Below, piece by piece: positions 10,233-19,421 of a stretch of DNA of 33,824 bases (positions are counted from its first letter, which is position 1; every line of letters starts with the position of its first letter). The DNA is from a virus. The notes under the pieces were generated by a model that did not search any database, was not told the DNA's origin, and saw nothing but the letters and a program-made list of their open reading frames with translations. Position numbers and translations under genes: made by a program. The stretch covers positions 1 to 33,824 of IMG/VR virus record IMGVR_UViG_3300027917_000109, one strand, 5' to 3'.

Positions 10233-10690
10233 CACATTCTCCTGATCACTGCGCCGACGAACGGTCTGCCCGTCACCTGGTGCGGCGCGGGTGGAGCCAC
10301 CTCGAACCCGAGCCACTCGGCCCAGCGGACTGCCTTGCAGTAGTCGGCGTCGATGAAGGCGAAGAGGCCCGCTGGGCATCGCCTGCTGAACTCTGCGATG
10401 ACGCGACGCGCCGTCTTCAGGAACGTCAGCTTGTTGCGCTCGATCCCGGTGCCGGTCAGCAGCCACGCCGACCCCGTGAGGCTCATCATGGGCCCGAGCA
10501 CGAGCCCCCAGACGGCCACCGGCTCGTCGTCGATGATCGCGACGTAGCTCAGGTCGCTCATCTTGATCGACTCGCTGAGTGCGTGAATGCCGCTGTTGAA
10601 CCCGGCACGGATAGCCTCCTCGTGATCCTCGTCTCTCATGAGCGCGGCGAGCGCGACCAAGTCAGACCCCGCTGGCTCGCGGACCTCCAT
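10232..10690 (-). CDS. GNAT-fold phage protein (gp13/DUF2833-like)
   Basis: A 152-residue protein with a GNAT-like layout. There is a beta-strand pair (LSYVAIIDDEPVAVWGLV) around residues 48-65. A middle helix is followed by AGLFAFID, then CKAVRWAEWLGFEV, the usual late GNAT helix and strand with the WLGF motif near residue 125. Podoviruses of the T7 group commonly carry such a protein (DUF2833, internal virion protein A) between the tail tubular and internal virion genes, exactly as here. I prefer the ATG at 10690, about 5 nt after AGAGG, over the in-frame GTG at 10696 that overlaps the upstream stop (GTGA). Acetyltransferase activity is not established; a structural or assembly role is as likely. 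Confidence 0.7.
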   Translation of the reverse strand: MEVREPAGSDLVALAALMRDEDHEEAIRAGFNSGIHALSESIKMSDLSYVAIIDDEPVAVWGLVLGPMMSLTGSAWLLTGTGIERNKLTFLKTARRVIAEFSRRCPAGLFAFIDADYCKAVRWAEWLGFEVAPPAPHQVTGRPFVGAVIRRM

Positions 10691-10692
10691 CG

Positions 10693-13600
10693 TCACCTCT
10701 CTTCGGTCTCAACGTCGACCTCGATGCTTGCCGCGAGGATCGTCACCGGCAACGGGTCGTCCTGCCTGAGAGCGATGGCGACCTCGCGCTCGATCACGTT
10801 GAACGGTCGAACGACGACGATCCCGCGGGCGGGGTTGACCTCGCCGTAGCCGCTCCGCACGTCACGCTGCTGGATCGGAACGAGAGATCCGAGGTGCTGT
10901 CCGACCTTGAGCCCGCGCCAGTTGTCAAGCTCAAGACCCACCTCGACTACGGTCTTGTTCCGCTTGCGGATCTCGCCGGGGTCCTGCGGGAACGACACCG
11001 GCAGCGTCTCGATGTCTGCCTGGATCGGCAGGCCAGCGCTGAGCCGCACGTAGTGGTCATCGAAGTTGAGGGCATTACCGGAGACCGCAGTCGGCGTGAC
11101 AACGCCGCCGTCACCGAGGACGTTCAGCGTCTCGCCTTCGAGGTGCGCGAAGTCGATGAACTGCTTGTAGCCGAATGCCCACTCTGCGCTGAAGGCGTTC
11201 TGGAGATCGGCGTGGACCGAAGTTCCGCCGTCAGCGTTGTAGAACGATTCGATCTCGCAGGTCACTCCGTTGCCTGCCGGGCTCATGCTCGTGATCTCCA
11301 GGCGAACCCAATGGTCACCGGAGACGATCTCGACCACCGCGCCGACCTCGGCCCCGGTCGGATCTGTCAGCCACGGGTCGCCATCTGGGTTGTCCCAATC
11401 GACGAGGTACGGGCTGTCGCCGACCTGCCACGTCGGGCTGCCTCCACCGGAGTAGTCCACTCGCGCCCTCGTGCTCTCGTAGCCATCGAAGAGGACGGGG
11501 TCTGCTGCGGCCCTTGCAGCCCACCTGCCGTCGTAGTGAACCGCGCTGTCGGCGAAGACGTGGTCCGCAACGTCGCCGAGTCCCTCTCGCGCCGCGAGCC
11601 TCTCGATGTAGCGCACGGGCTCGCCACCGTTGACGCCTGGGATCGTGCGCTTCACGACGACGTAGACCGCGTCCTCCCCGACCTCGGGCACGGTGCAGAT
11701 CGACTCGAACTCGTCGCGAGGCGTCACCTTCCTGTAGCCGGTGACGCTTTCCTCCTCGGTGATCGGCCCGGTCGTGTGGCGGGACCACGCCCACACATCG
11801 TGATCAGGCTCGTAGGTCATGCCGAGAAGCAGGCCGTCTCCGCGTACAGCCCACAGCACGGAGTGAGGCGTCTCTGCGTAGGCCCACTCCCTAAGACCGC
11901 TCGACTCGAACAGGTGCCGAGTCATAACAGTCAGGTCTTTGCCCTGGGCCAGAGCGCCAGTGAGCGGGTCGTGCTGAAGGTCGCGGACGATCCTTCCACG
12001 CTCGGTGCAGAAGATCACCGACCTACCGATGACGACCGGCACGACCCACGACGACCCGTACCAGCTATTAGGCCTGAGCGAGTAGTTGGTGGGCCCGATG
12101 GCCGCGTCGTCGACACCCTTCACGGTCCACTCCGCTCCAGCCGTGAAGCAGAGCAGGGAATTTAGTGGAATGAGTGCGCGCACCTCGTCGAGTCTGAGCG
12201 ACGACAGCGTGAGGACCATCGCGTCGTTCGCCTTTGCGATCAAGCTCTGGTCGAAGTTGTAGATGTCTCCGATGCGCGAGGTCTTGATGGTCGACGGCTC
12301 GCTGGCATCCGGCCCCTGGAAGTTGGCCATGACGAGGCGCTGCTGGAAGAAGCACACGGCGGACGGGTAGATGTTGGTCACTTCAGCTTGCGGCGCCGTC
12401 GGCTGCTCGATCCAATCAACGCGCAGCGGGGTGGTCGTCTGGGTGCCATACAGCGGGGTGACCGTCATCCTGAACAGCGTCCCGAGACCAGCGCCCGTCG
12501 GGATGTCAGGCGGGAACGGGATGTTGATCGCCTTGAACTTCTCGCCGACGTAGCGACCGCTCTGGACGTACTGCGTGACCGGACCCCAGACCGGCTTGTA
12601 GTCGTCGCCGACTCCGGTCACGTCGACCTCGATCAGGACGGTGGCCGCGCACTCACCGACGAGGTCGTAGGCCCAGTGGACCTCGTACCTGCTGTCGAAC
12701 GCCTCGTCCGTGGTGTCCTTGGTCGCGACGCTCACTCCCGCTACTGGAGCACCGAAGTCAACGGTGCGAGGCACGGGAGCCCCGATGCCTACAGACTGCT
12801 CAGTCACAATGAACGGGTCTCTCCCCTGTGGCGGCGTGTCCGTGTAGTCGGGCGCGTTTCCGCGGTCCTCGACATCCTGGCTCGCACCGGCTTTGATGGC
12901 TGCGTCTTGGATGTACCCGACGACGCCTTCCTCCCCACGGTAAAGGACATAGGTCGACGGGGTCTTGCCCTTCGCTGGGGGAACGATGGTGACTGAGTCA
13001 CGGGTGTCCGTGGCTCCGGGGTAGATGGCCCTTGGACCGGCAGGCGTGTAGTAGCTGGGTAGCGACTCGTTGCCATCGGAGTCGACAGCAGTCGCTGCCC
13101 ATGTGTGCTGGCGCTTATTCCCTCCAGTGCCAGTATCGCTCACAGCCGTGATCTGTGGCGGTGAGACCGGGCGCGTGATCGACAGCGCGGTCAGCGTCCA
13201 GCTATCGGTCGCGTACCGACGCAAGACGTAGGGCGGGTAGGCCGGGTGTACGAAGACCATGATGTCGTTGAACTGCGCGTACTGCAGCCGCTCCAGGTCG
13301 CCATCAGCCCACGGCGTGGGGATCTCGTTCCAGCCCTGGATGAAATAGCGGTCCGCGTCGTCCCACGTACCACCGGGCTCGTCCACCGTTGTGATGTTCT
13401 GGGAGGTGTTGGCAGCGATCACCGAGAAGTCGCCGAGGTCGGTGAAGTTCGACAGCGTCTTGCCGACGAGGGAGCCCGGCACCCAGAACCTGTTCACGTC
13501 GGTCATGCCGTCGTTCATCCAGTCCTTGGAGTCGCCACCGTTGTGGCGCCCCTCCCAGCCCCACACCTGAATGCCGTTGTTGATGAAGCGCATCCATCCT

Positions 13601-13845
13601 GGAGTGATCTGCAGCACGTAGGACAGGTCCGAGTTGAACACGAACGGCACGAGGCGCGTGTACTTCGTATGGTCCCTGACATCGGAGACGTACAGCGTGC
13701 CCGGCCTGTTCTTCGCTGCTCCTCCAGGCGTCGCGATGAAGTTGAGCATCGTGCGGAGCGACACGCCGTAGCGTGCGATGTCGGTGCGCCCGTAGATCTC
13801 GGGCGAGACCTCGCCCCCTGCGAAGTGCTGGCGAACGGTAGGCAT
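10693..13845 (-). CDS. Tail nozzle / tail tubular protein B-like
   Basis: A 1,050-residue protein starting at ATG 13845, which shares one base with the upstream stop (TAATG) and has GAGGGAG just before it. The opening (MPTVRQHFAGGEVSPEIYGR, then RTMLNFIATPGGAAKNRPGT) is the classic start of podoviral tail nozzle proteins. These sit beneath the adaptor at the end of the short tail. The rest is beta-rich, full of Gly, Asp, Thr, Trp and Tyr, and has repeated fibronectin-like stretches. At about 1,050 residues it is longer than T7 gp12 (about 800), consistent with inserted domains. It follows the adaptor gene directly. Confidence 0.88.
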   Translation of the reverse strand: MPTVRQHFAGGEVSPEIYGRTDIARYGVSLRTMLNFIATPGGAAKNRPGTLYVSDVRDHTKYTRLVPFVFNSDLSYVLQITPGWMRFINNGIQVWGWEGRHNGGDSKDWMNDGMTDVNRFWVPGSLVGKTLSNFTDLGDFSVIAANTSQNITTVDEPGGTWDDADRYFIQGWNEIPTPWADGDLERLQYAQFNDIMVFVHPAYPPYVLRRYATDSWTLTALSITRPVSPPQITAVSDTGTGGNKRQHTWAATAVDSDGNESLPSYYTPAGPRAIYPGATDTRDSVTIVPPAKGKTPSTYVLYRGEEGVVGYIQDAAIKAGASQDVEDRGNAPDYTDTPPQGRDPFIVTEQSVGIGAPVPRTVDFGAPVAGVSVATKDTTDEAFDSRYEVHWAYDLVGECAATVLIEVDVTGVGDDYKPVWGPVTQYVQSGRYVGEKFKAINIPFPPDIPTGAGLGTLFRMTVTPLYGTQTTTPLRVDWIEQPTAPQAEVTNIYPSAVCFFQQRLVMANFQGPDASEPSTIKTSRIGDIYNFDQSLIAKANDAMVLTLSSLRLDEVRALIPLNSLLCFTAGAEWTVKGVDDAAIGPTNYSLRPNSWYGSSWVVPVVIGRSVIFCTERGRIVRDLQHDPLTGALAQGKDLTVMTRHLFESSGLREWAYAETPHSVLWAVRGDGLLLGMTYEPDHDVWAWSRHTTGPITEEESVTGYRKVTPRDEFESICTVPEVGEDAVYVVVKRTIPGVNGGEPVRYIERLAAREGLGDVADHVFADSAVHYDGRWAARAAADPVLFDGYESTRARVDYSGGGSPTWQVGDSPYLVDWDNPDGDPWLTDPTGAEVGAVVEIVSGDHWVRLEITSMSPAGNGVTCEIESFYNADGGTSVHADLQNAFSAEWAFGYKQFIDFAHLEGETLNVLGDGGVVTPTAVSGNALNFDDHYVRLSAGLPIQADIETLPVSFPQDPGEIRKRNKTVVEVGLELDNWRGLKVGQHLGSLVPIQQRDVRSGYGEVNPARGIVVVRPFNVIEREVAIALRQDDPLPVTILAASIEVDVETEER

Positions 13846-14474
13846 TACTCCCTCGACTCGACGGTGGGCCCGTCGCGGTAGACCCCGATGTCCATGCCGA
13901 GCCACTGCACCGGCTCGCTCACGATGTTGAACCGTAGGGCCTCTTGGAACGCGACCTTCATTCCCGAGGCAGCGTCCTGCCGACGTTTGGTGTTGTTCGC
14001 GAGGGGCATGGCGATCTCGAACGCGATGAACCACGCGAGGTAGTTGGCGAACATCGGGTCGAGCTTCGTCTCGTCGGTCACGTTGAAGGTGTAGATCAGC
14101 TCCGCGTTGGCCGGGTCGATGTCGGAGTAGATCAGCTTCTTGTTGGTAGCGCCTTCCTCGATGGTGAACTTGATGATCGAGCCCTGCCGCGCCTCCTGCA
14201 TCTTGTCGACGAGGCGAAGGGGCGTGAGGCAGTCGGCGGGCCACAGGTACTGGTACGCCCACTCCGCTGGCGGGTCACCGGCCTCCTCGACCAGAGCGGC
14301 GCGCTTCCTCGCGAAGTTCCAGTCGGCCTTGGTGAGGGCCATCTGGAGGCAGTGCGCGTAGTAGAGCTTGCACATCGCCGCCTCGGTGCCGTCGTCGTCG
14401 ATGGACGAGATGAGGGTCTTCCACCCGATTCTGGTCAACGCGAGGTTGCAGATGTCGGTCTGGTCGAGGGCCAT
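13845..14474 (-). CDS. Tail adaptor / tail tubular protein A-like
   Basis: A 209-residue protein beginning MALDQTDICNLALTRIGWKT, a start very typical of the T7 gp11 (tail tubular protein A) group. A helical section with WNFARKRAAL follows at about 50-60, then YQYLWPADCLTPLRL at about 74-88, a conserved 'P.D.lr' element. This protein forms the ring joining portal and nozzle. The downstream nozzle gene overlaps by one base and the upstream gene ends three bases before this ATG. Confidence 0.87.
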   Translation of the reverse strand: MALDQTDICNLALTRIGWKTLISSIDDDGTEAAMCKLYYAHCLQMALTKADWNFARKRAALVEEAGDPPAEWAYQYLWPADCLTPLRLVDKMQEARQGSIIKFTIEEGATNKKLIYSDIDPANAELIYTFNVTDETKLDPMFANYLAWFIAFEIAMPLANNTKRRQDAASGMKVAFQEALRFNIVSEPVQWLGMDIGVYRDGPTVESRE

Positions 14475-14477
14475 GGT

Positions 14478-14861
14478 CTACTCCTCGGGTTGTCCGGCCG
14501 AGCCTGTCGCCCGGTGCGGCAGCTCCTCGGGATCGACTCCCGCTGCGCCGAGTCGCTCGGCCTCCTCTTCGTTCTCGATGTCCTGTGCCTCGGCCATGGT
14601 GTCGGCCTCTGGCGCGGTCGGCACCGAGGTCTTTGCCATGGCGCGTCGCGTTGACGGCGGCGGAGGGGCCCCGATTGCTGGCAGCGCCATGACGCGCTTC
14701 GGCAGCCCGCCGTGATACGGCACCCAGCTCTTGCCCGGCTTCTCCTTGGGGTTGAGAGGAGTGAACACCACCTCTGCCGGAATGAGCAGCCCGGCCCTGT
14801 AGATGCCGCCCCTGCTCGTGTAGTACCGCTTCTTCGGCGGATTCGGATTCCTTTTCGCCAT
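14478..14861 (-). CDS. Hypothetical Pro-rich phage protein between cement and adaptor genes
   Basis: A 127-residue protein of unrecognised function. The N-terminal 45 residues are basic and aromatic (KRNPNPPKKRYYTSRGGIYR) with a short beta-like motif. The middle is proline/alanine-rich and low in complexity. The C-terminus is acidic (ENEEEAERLGAAG). No enzyme motif, signal peptide or membrane helix is visible. Its place between capsid cement and tail adaptor suggests a virion-linked role such as a head-completion or short tail-associated protein, but that is inference. The Shine-Dalgarno is weak (AGAAGC). Confidence 0.65.
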   Translation of the reverse strand: MAKRNPNPPKKRYYTSRGGIYRAGLLIPAEVVFTPLNPKEKPGKSWVPYHGGLPKRVMALPAIGAPPPPSTRRAMAKTSVPTAPEADTMAEAQDIENEEEAERLGAAGVDPEELPHRATGSAGQPEE

Positions 14862-14887
14862 CAGCTTCTAGCCTCCATGCCCCAAAC

Positions 14888-14922
14888 AGGGCCCCGCCGC
14901 ACACCATGCACGACGAGGCCCT
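14888..14922 (-). other. Inverted repeat between cement gene and 127-residue gene
   Basis: AGGGCC (14888-14893) and GGCCCT (14917-14922) can form a 6-bp stem in the 78-nt gap between two head/tail genes. No U tract follows on the minus strand, so it is not a standard intrinsic terminator. It may be an mRNA stability or processing hairpin, or chance in GC-rich DNA. Confidence 0.3.
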
Positions 14923-14939
14923 CGCGTAGGGGTTCTTGC

Positions 14940-15407
14940 CTACCTTCCGTTCTCGGCGGCGAAGCCCGCACGGTTGGTCTGGTGATCGAGCACGACACCG
15001 GCCTGCACGCGCCCGGCCGTGAGGTCCGCGCCCGTGACGGTGGCGCGGATACCGATGAACTGCTTGGCCACGTCGGCAATCGGTACGGTCAGGTCGAGGA
15101 CCTTGCCGAGCGTGAGAGCGGTGATGGCGATGGGATCGGTCGTTCGCAGGACGACGGGAGCGTTCGCGAGCGTAGCGTCAACGTCTTCGACCAGCTCGAA
15201 CTCGATGCTCGCGCCGACGCCCACCGGCTGTTCCGTGATCCTGATGTCGAACTTGACCTTGTTCCCGTCGCCGAGGTGCGGTCGGACGCTCCCCATGTCA
15301 AGGCCCGTGCCCTCGTATGGAGAACCGGCCTGGGTCCACGGAAGATCCATGTCACCGTTGCCGTCCTCTGCACCATCAAAGCAAAGCAACAGGTTGTCGT
15401 AGTACAT
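14940..15407 (-). CDS. Bbp16-like capsid cement protein
   Basis: A 155-residue protein with ATG at 15407 behind AAGGAG. It opens MYYDNLLLCFDGAED, a start seen in the Bbp16 group of capsid decoration proteins from BPP-1-like podoviruses. It is beta-rich with repeating short strands (KVKFDIRITEQPVGVGASIE; VVLRTTDPIAITALTLGKVL), as expected for a jelly-roll cement subunit on the outer capsid. It lies directly after the major capsid gene, the same order as in BPP-1. Confidence 0.75.
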   Translation of the reverse strand: MYYDNLLLCFDGAEDGNGDMDLPWTQAGSPYEGTGLDMGSVRPHLGDGNKVKFDIRITEQPVGVGASIEFELVEDVDATLANAPVVLRTTDPIAITALTLGKVLDLTVPIADVAKQFIGIRATVTGADLTAGRVQAGVVLDHQTNRAGFAAENGR

Positions 15408-15437
15408 GCGTCAGTCTCCTTGTGCGTCGTCCACCGT

Positions 15438-16487
15438 CTAGGTGACGATGGTCTCCGCGGTCTTGAGTGCGTCGCAGGGAACGATGGGGATGCCCCTGAA
15501 CGTGGTGACGGGGCGGCCGTGCCACTCGCCCGGCGGGAACCAGACGTTGCCCTTCTGGACGATCTGGCGGTCGAGGGCGGTCAGCACGACGCGGTTGCAG
15601 TAGATGACGGTGTTGCCGGTGTCGAAGTCGCGGATCCGGTTGTACGCCTCGATCATGGCGTGGATGAGCCACTGCGTCGGAGGCACGCTGCCGTCACCGG
15701 CCGGGTCGAACTCGCTGGCGAGGACCTCGGGGTCGATGTTGCAGATGCGAGCGTGGTACCGCCAGTCCTCGATGCAGAGCCCGGTCCTCCAGGTGAAGTC
15801 CGTGCGGTACGCGAGGAACTGGCTGTTCGTGTCGGTGCCGTCGTCCTCGTACTCCAGGCCCATGTCGCGGATCTGGATGCCCGCCTGCGTGTTCTTCGGG
15901 TAGATGAGGTACGCGGTATCCTCGCCCCAGGTGACGAACCAGATGGAGTACTGGTCACCGGACGCGGTCCCACCGGAGATCCCGCCTCCACCGCTGGCAG
16001 AGTACGCGATGACGTTCTCGCTGTTGACATCGCCGGAGAGCGCGTCGAAGCGAGGAGTGAGCCCGAGGATCTGCTCGGGCGTGACATCGGTCGACGCGAA
16101 GAACAGGGCCTCGGCCACCGTGTTCGACATCGACGACATGAACGAGCGGTCGTTCTTCAGGCGGTACGCCGGTCCACCGGAGATGCGCGCCAGCTCCTCG
16201 TCGAGCACGGAGCGGCCCTTCAGCCGTCCGCACGTCTCGGTGATCTGGTCGTGCGTTCCCTTCGAGGGCGGCGTGCCCTGGTTGATCCGCACCCACGACA
16301 CGGACGGCAGCGCGGACTGGCCACCGAAAACGTGGCCGGTGTCCTGGTTGCCTTCCATGACCGGCGCGTCCTTGAGGATCGGGTTGCGCTGCATGAGCGT
16401 CTCGACGACCTTGAGGGTTCCGCCGTCGGGTCGCTTCATCTTCAACGCATCGATCAGCGTCGGGTACTGATTCGAGTCGAGTGCCAT
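15438..16487 (-). CDS. Major capsid protein (HK97 fold, BPP-1 type)
   Basis: A 349-residue protein starting MALDSNQYPTLIDALKM at ATG 16487. The length and the pattern QRNPILKDAPVMEGN then SVSWVRINQG (about residues 33-70) fit the podoviral capsid family that includes the BPP-1 capsid protein. A conserved block SIWFVTWG at 181-188, YPK at 196-198, then GIQIRDMG forms part of the A-domain-like region. The C-terminal part (VIYCNRVVLTALDRQI, PVTTFRGIPIVPCDAL) has the strand order common in this family. It is flanked by scaffold (upstream) and cement (downstream). Block 181-198 reappears in a small exported protein at 22520-22786. Confidence 0.92.
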   Translation of the reverse strand: MALDSNQYPTLIDALKMKRPDGGTLKVVETLMQRNPILKDAPVMEGNQDTGHVFGGQSALPSVSWVRINQGTPPSKGTHDQITETCGRLKGRSVLDEELARISGGPAYRLKNDRSFMSSMSNTVAEALFFASTDVTPEQILGLTPRFDALSGDVNSENVIAYSASGGGGISGGTASGDQYSIWFVTWGEDTAYLIYPKNTQAGIQIRDMGLEYEDDGTDTNSQFLAYRTDFTWRTGLCIEDWRYHARICNIDPEVLASEFDPAGDGSVPPTQWLIHAMIEAYNRIRDFDTGNTVIYCNRVVLTALDRQIVQKGNVWFPPGEWHGRPVTTFRGIPIVPCDALKTAETIVT

Positions 16488-16513
16488 TGTTCAGATCTCC
16501 TCGTGGAGGACGA

Positions 16514-17245
16514 CTACGGGTTCTTGAGTGAGCCGTCCTCGTTGTACATGGAGTCCCCGTAGAGTTCCCTGGCCGCGTCGGCGTCGGAGAGCTTGTCGCC
16601 CTTGCCGCCGCCCTGCTGGCCTCCCTCCCCGGAGACGTTGTCCTCGATGGCGAGCCCCTTCGCGGCGAAGTCGAGTAGCTTGACCAGACCGGGATTGCTC
16701 CCGATGCCGTAGTCGTCGTGCAGCAACTTCGCGACCTGCGCGGTCACCTCGGCCCCAACCTCCTTCGAGAACCGGGCGAGCATTCCGCTGATGCGCTTCT
16801 GCGTCGGCTCGTACTGATCGCCCAGCTCCTCTCGGAGAGCCTTGTCCTCCGCGGCTCGCTTCTCGATGAACGCTTCCGCCTCTGACTCACGCACCTTCTG
16901 GAATGCGTCGACCATTCCCTGTGCTTGCTCCTGCGACAGGTTGGCCTCCTTGAAGAAGGGTACTGCCGTGTCGACAAGCAGAGGGTCGAGTTCAACGCCC
17001 TCGGGTAGCGTAAAGTCCGTGTAGCTCTCGGGCGCACCGTCACCGGCCGCGCCCTTGTCACCACCTTTGTCACCGGCATCACCGTCGCCAGCCTTGCCAG
17101 CGTCGCCGCCAGCCTGACCGCCGTCACCGGCATCGCCGGTCTGTCCAGTCTTGCCTTCGCCTTCGCCTTCGCCTGCGCCGTCAGCTGCCGCTGCCGCCGC
17201 GTCCGAGACGATGCTTCCACCTTCTGCCGCTGCTCCTTCACTCAT
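16514..17245 (-). CDS. Capsid scaffolding protein
   Basis: A 243-residue acidic protein. The first 75 residues are low complexity, mainly Gly, Asp, Ala and Lys repeats of the GDAGDKGGDKG type. A compact helical part follows: FTLPEGVELDPLLVDTAVPF, then LSQEQAQGMVDAFQKVRESE, then the coiled GDQYEPTQKRISGMLARF. This organisation is typical of phage scaffold proteins encoded just before the capsid gene; scaffold is removed during maturation. I use ATG 17245, 6 nt after GGAGG, rather than the adjacent GTG at 17248. It overlaps the upstream gene by 8 nt. Confidence 0.85.
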   Translation of the reverse strand: MSEGAAAEGGSIVSDAAAAAADGAGEGEGEGKTGQTGDAGDGGQAGGDAGKAGDGDAGDKGGDKGAAGDGAPESYTDFTLPEGVELDPLLVDTAVPFFKEANLSQEQAQGMVDAFQKVRESEAEAFIEKRAAEDKALREELGDQYEPTQKRISGMLARFSKEVGAEVTAQVAKLLHDDYGIGSNPGLVKLLDFAAKGLAIEDNVSGEGGQQGGGKGDKLSDADAARELYGDSMYNEDGSLKNP

Positions 17246-17660
17246 CACTTGCCTCCTTGGGCGTGCCGCCCTTCTTGACCTGAGAGACCTCGCGCTGCAC
17301 CTGAGCCTCGCGGGTCAACCCCTCGTTGATCACCTTCATCAGCAGGGCTGGCGACGCCTGCTGCACTCGCTTCATCTGCCAGATGCCCAGGTTGCGGGCA
17401 CCCTCGCGGTGCATCGACTTGTGCGTGTTGCACTCGCCGCTCGATGTCTCGGCGTAGATCCCCTCGAACACCCTGGCTCGGTGAAGGAGTCGGAAGACGA
17501 GTCGCCTACCGGCAGGGAGGGCCAGCACCTCCTTGATGTCCGCCTCCTCCTCCCTCACCAAGAGTTGCTCACGCTTCTCCGCTCGCTTCAGTAGCTCCTC
17601 GTTGACGCTGTCGCCATCGGTGCCGTCGGCCGGGAACTCGAAGCTGTCGGCCCTGCTCAT
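17238..17660 (-). CDS. Bbp19-like phage protein
   Basis: A 140-residue protein whose ATG overlaps the portal stop (ATGA). The centre reads IKEVLALPAGRRLVFRLLHR (about 42-61), then an N-H/K pattern and REGARNLGIWQMKRV (about 85-99). That is the signature of the Bbp19-like domain found between portal and scaffold genes in many phages. Its molecular role is unknown; the location suggests head assembly. The start and end regions are charged and probably helical. Confidence in the family is good, in function low. Confidence 0.8.
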   Translation of the reverse strand: MSRADSFEFPADGTDGDSVNEELLKRAEKREQLLVREEEADIKEVLALPAGRRLVFRLLHRARVFEGIYAETSSGECNTHKSMHREGARNLGIWQMKRVQQASPALLMKVINEGLTREAQVQREVSQVKKGGTPKEASDE

Positions 17661-19420
17661 GCGGCCTCCTCAATGACCTGCGAGCCGTAGGCCTTCGCGA
17701 GCTGGCTGAGTGCGTTGTCGCCGGACACGTCGGCCTGCGACATCTGGTTCGCCGCGCTTCCCGCGTCCTTCGCGGCGGCGGCCATGACCTGAGCCTGCTG
17801 CGCGTCGATCTGCTTCTGACGCTGCACCCTGATCTGCTCGACCATCTTCTCGGCGCGGATCAGCTCGGGAGGCGTGCCCAGCATCTCGGCGTACCTGCGG
17901 GCGACCTCGTCGAAGTCGATGTTGTCGAGCACATCCGGGTTCGCGGCCGACAGCTCGACCAGGAACTGCGCCAGCCGCTCGATGGCAACGGTGCCGAGGA
18001 GCTTCTGAGCCTGCGCGAGGATCGAGATGTACTCGGTGCGGAAGGCCATGCCCTGGATGTCCTGCGGTGGCGTTGGCAACTCGCCGGTCGCCTCCAGCAA
18101 GTCGAGGATGCGCTCCATCATCGGGTCAAGCAACTCGTCGTGCATGCGCTCAAGCACCGGGCCGAGCTGCAGGAGCTTCTCTTCGTGACGCTCTTCGACT
18201 TCCCTCGCCGTCACGCCGGGCCGCATCGGGCTCGACGCCAGCATGAGGAAGAGGTCGGCGAAGAACGCGCCGTCGATCTTGTTCTGGGTGCTGAGGATCT
18301 CTTCGCGAGCCTCGCGCATCGCCGTCGGATGGATCTCGAAGACCGGCGTGACCTTCGAGTTGGCGTTCGAGTCGTCGGTCGGGTTGACGCCGCCCGGCAG
18401 CAGGGTCGCACCGCCACGGCTCATGAGGTCGGCTGGCGCGTTGACCGCGGGATCGACCACCTTGTCGAACATCTGGAGCTTCTTCTTCTCCAGGTGCTGG
18501 AGCTGCTTCATGTTGCCGAGCGCGCCCATCGCGGGCGAGTCACCGTAGGCGTTGTTCCCGGTCACCGACCAGCGAGCGATCATGCAGGGGAAGGTGCGGT
18601 AGCCCGACTCGCGCAGGAACTTGCCGCCTGACGCCTGGGGCTGCACCTCGTTGACGTTCTTCTCGTACCACACCGAGCGGTACTGCCAGCCACGGAAGAC
18701 GCGGCCTGGGTCTCGCTCGTCGTTGGGCTCGACGACGTGGACGACGGTCTGCGGCTGATCCAGCTCGTTGTTCGCGTACTGCGCCTGCACTCCGCGGCTG
18801 CAGTTGCTCAGCCCAAACTTCTTCACGAGCTGGTCGACGGTGTACTCCAGCTCACGGAAGATGGTGCGCGGTCGCTTGTTCTTGTCGAGCGCGATGAAGT
18901 ACGAGCCGACCGGCAGGTTCTCGAACCTGATGCCGTCCTCCTCGTCGGGCTCCACGAACACGCAGGTCGTGCCCCAGGCCCCGAGGTCCTCGTAGCACGT
19001 CGGCAGCGCGTTGTAGGCGTTCGACCTCGCGAGCGCGGTGCGGACGATGTCCTCGACCTCGGCCAGCCAGAGACGCACGTCGCGACGCTTCATCAGCTCG
19101 TTGGTGTCGAAGATGAACCTGAACCACGGCCTCGCCGGGCTCGTGATGCCAGCGTGCATGCCGGACGCCATCGTCCGGTGGGCGCGTGTCGGGTGGTCGT
19201 TGATCAGCCACTGGTTCTTCTTGCCACCCTGGTTGTAGTCCGAGGAGTCGAAGCGCACCCGGCGCGGCATGAGGTAGCGAGAGATCTCGCGGAGGTGACC
19301 TCTCCAGCTACTGAACTTCGTCTGCAGGTCCTTCAGCCGACGGTCGTATCGACCTCGCCGCGTGTTGACCGAACCGGCACCATACGGGTTGGCCACCGCC
19401 CTCTGAGCTGGAGCTGGCAC
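17657..19420 (-). CDS. Portal protein (podoviral head-tail connector)
   Basis: A 587-residue portal that forms the dodecameric DNA channel. The N-terminal part has LKDLQTKFSSWRGHLREISR and the 'YLMPRR' element seen in podoviral connectors. Next come DHPTRAHRTMASGMHAGITS and SPARPWFRF (about 75-100), conserved in the Head-tail_con family. GAWGTTCVFVEPDEEDGIRF follows, and the C-terminal helical stem ends in a Gln/Ala-rich tail (about 530-560). I chose the GTG at 19420, 5 nt after GGAGG and one base after the upstream stop, over the GTG at 19447, which has no clear Shine-Dalgarno. Confidence 0.92.
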   Translation of the reverse strand: MPAPAQRAVANPYGAGSVNTRRGRYDRRLKDLQTKFSSWRGHLREISRYLMPRRVRFDSSDYNQGGKKNQWLINDHPTRAHRTMASGMHAGITSPARPWFRFIFDTNELMKRRDVRLWLAEVEDIVRTALARSNAYNALPTCYEDLGAWGTTCVFVEPDEEDGIRFENLPVGSYFIALDKNKRPRTIFRELEYTVDQLVKKFGLSNCSRGVQAQYANNELDQPQTVVHVVEPNDERDPGRVFRGWQYRSVWYEKNVNEVQPQASGGKFLRESGYRTFPCMIARWSVTGNNAYGDSPAMGALGNMKQLQHLEKKKLQMFDKVVDPAVNAPADLMSRGGATLLPGGVNPTDDSNANSKVTPVFEIHPTAMREAREEILSTQNKIDGAFFADLFLMLASSPMRPGVTAREVEERHEEKLLQLGPVLERMHDELLDPMMERILDLLEATGELPTPPQDIQGMAFRTEYISILAQAQKLLGTVAIERLAQFLVELSAANPDVLDNIDFDEVARRYAEMLGTPPELIRAEKMVEQIRVQRQKQIDAQQAQVMAAAAKDAGSAANQMSQADVSGDNALSQLAKAYGSQVIEEAA

Positions 19421-19421
19421 G

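Noticed and set aside
14940-17660. A diversity-generating retroelement, because the head genes resemble BPP-1
   Set aside because: No reverse transcriptase, template repeat or Mtd-like C-type lectin gene was seen in this window. It could lie outside.
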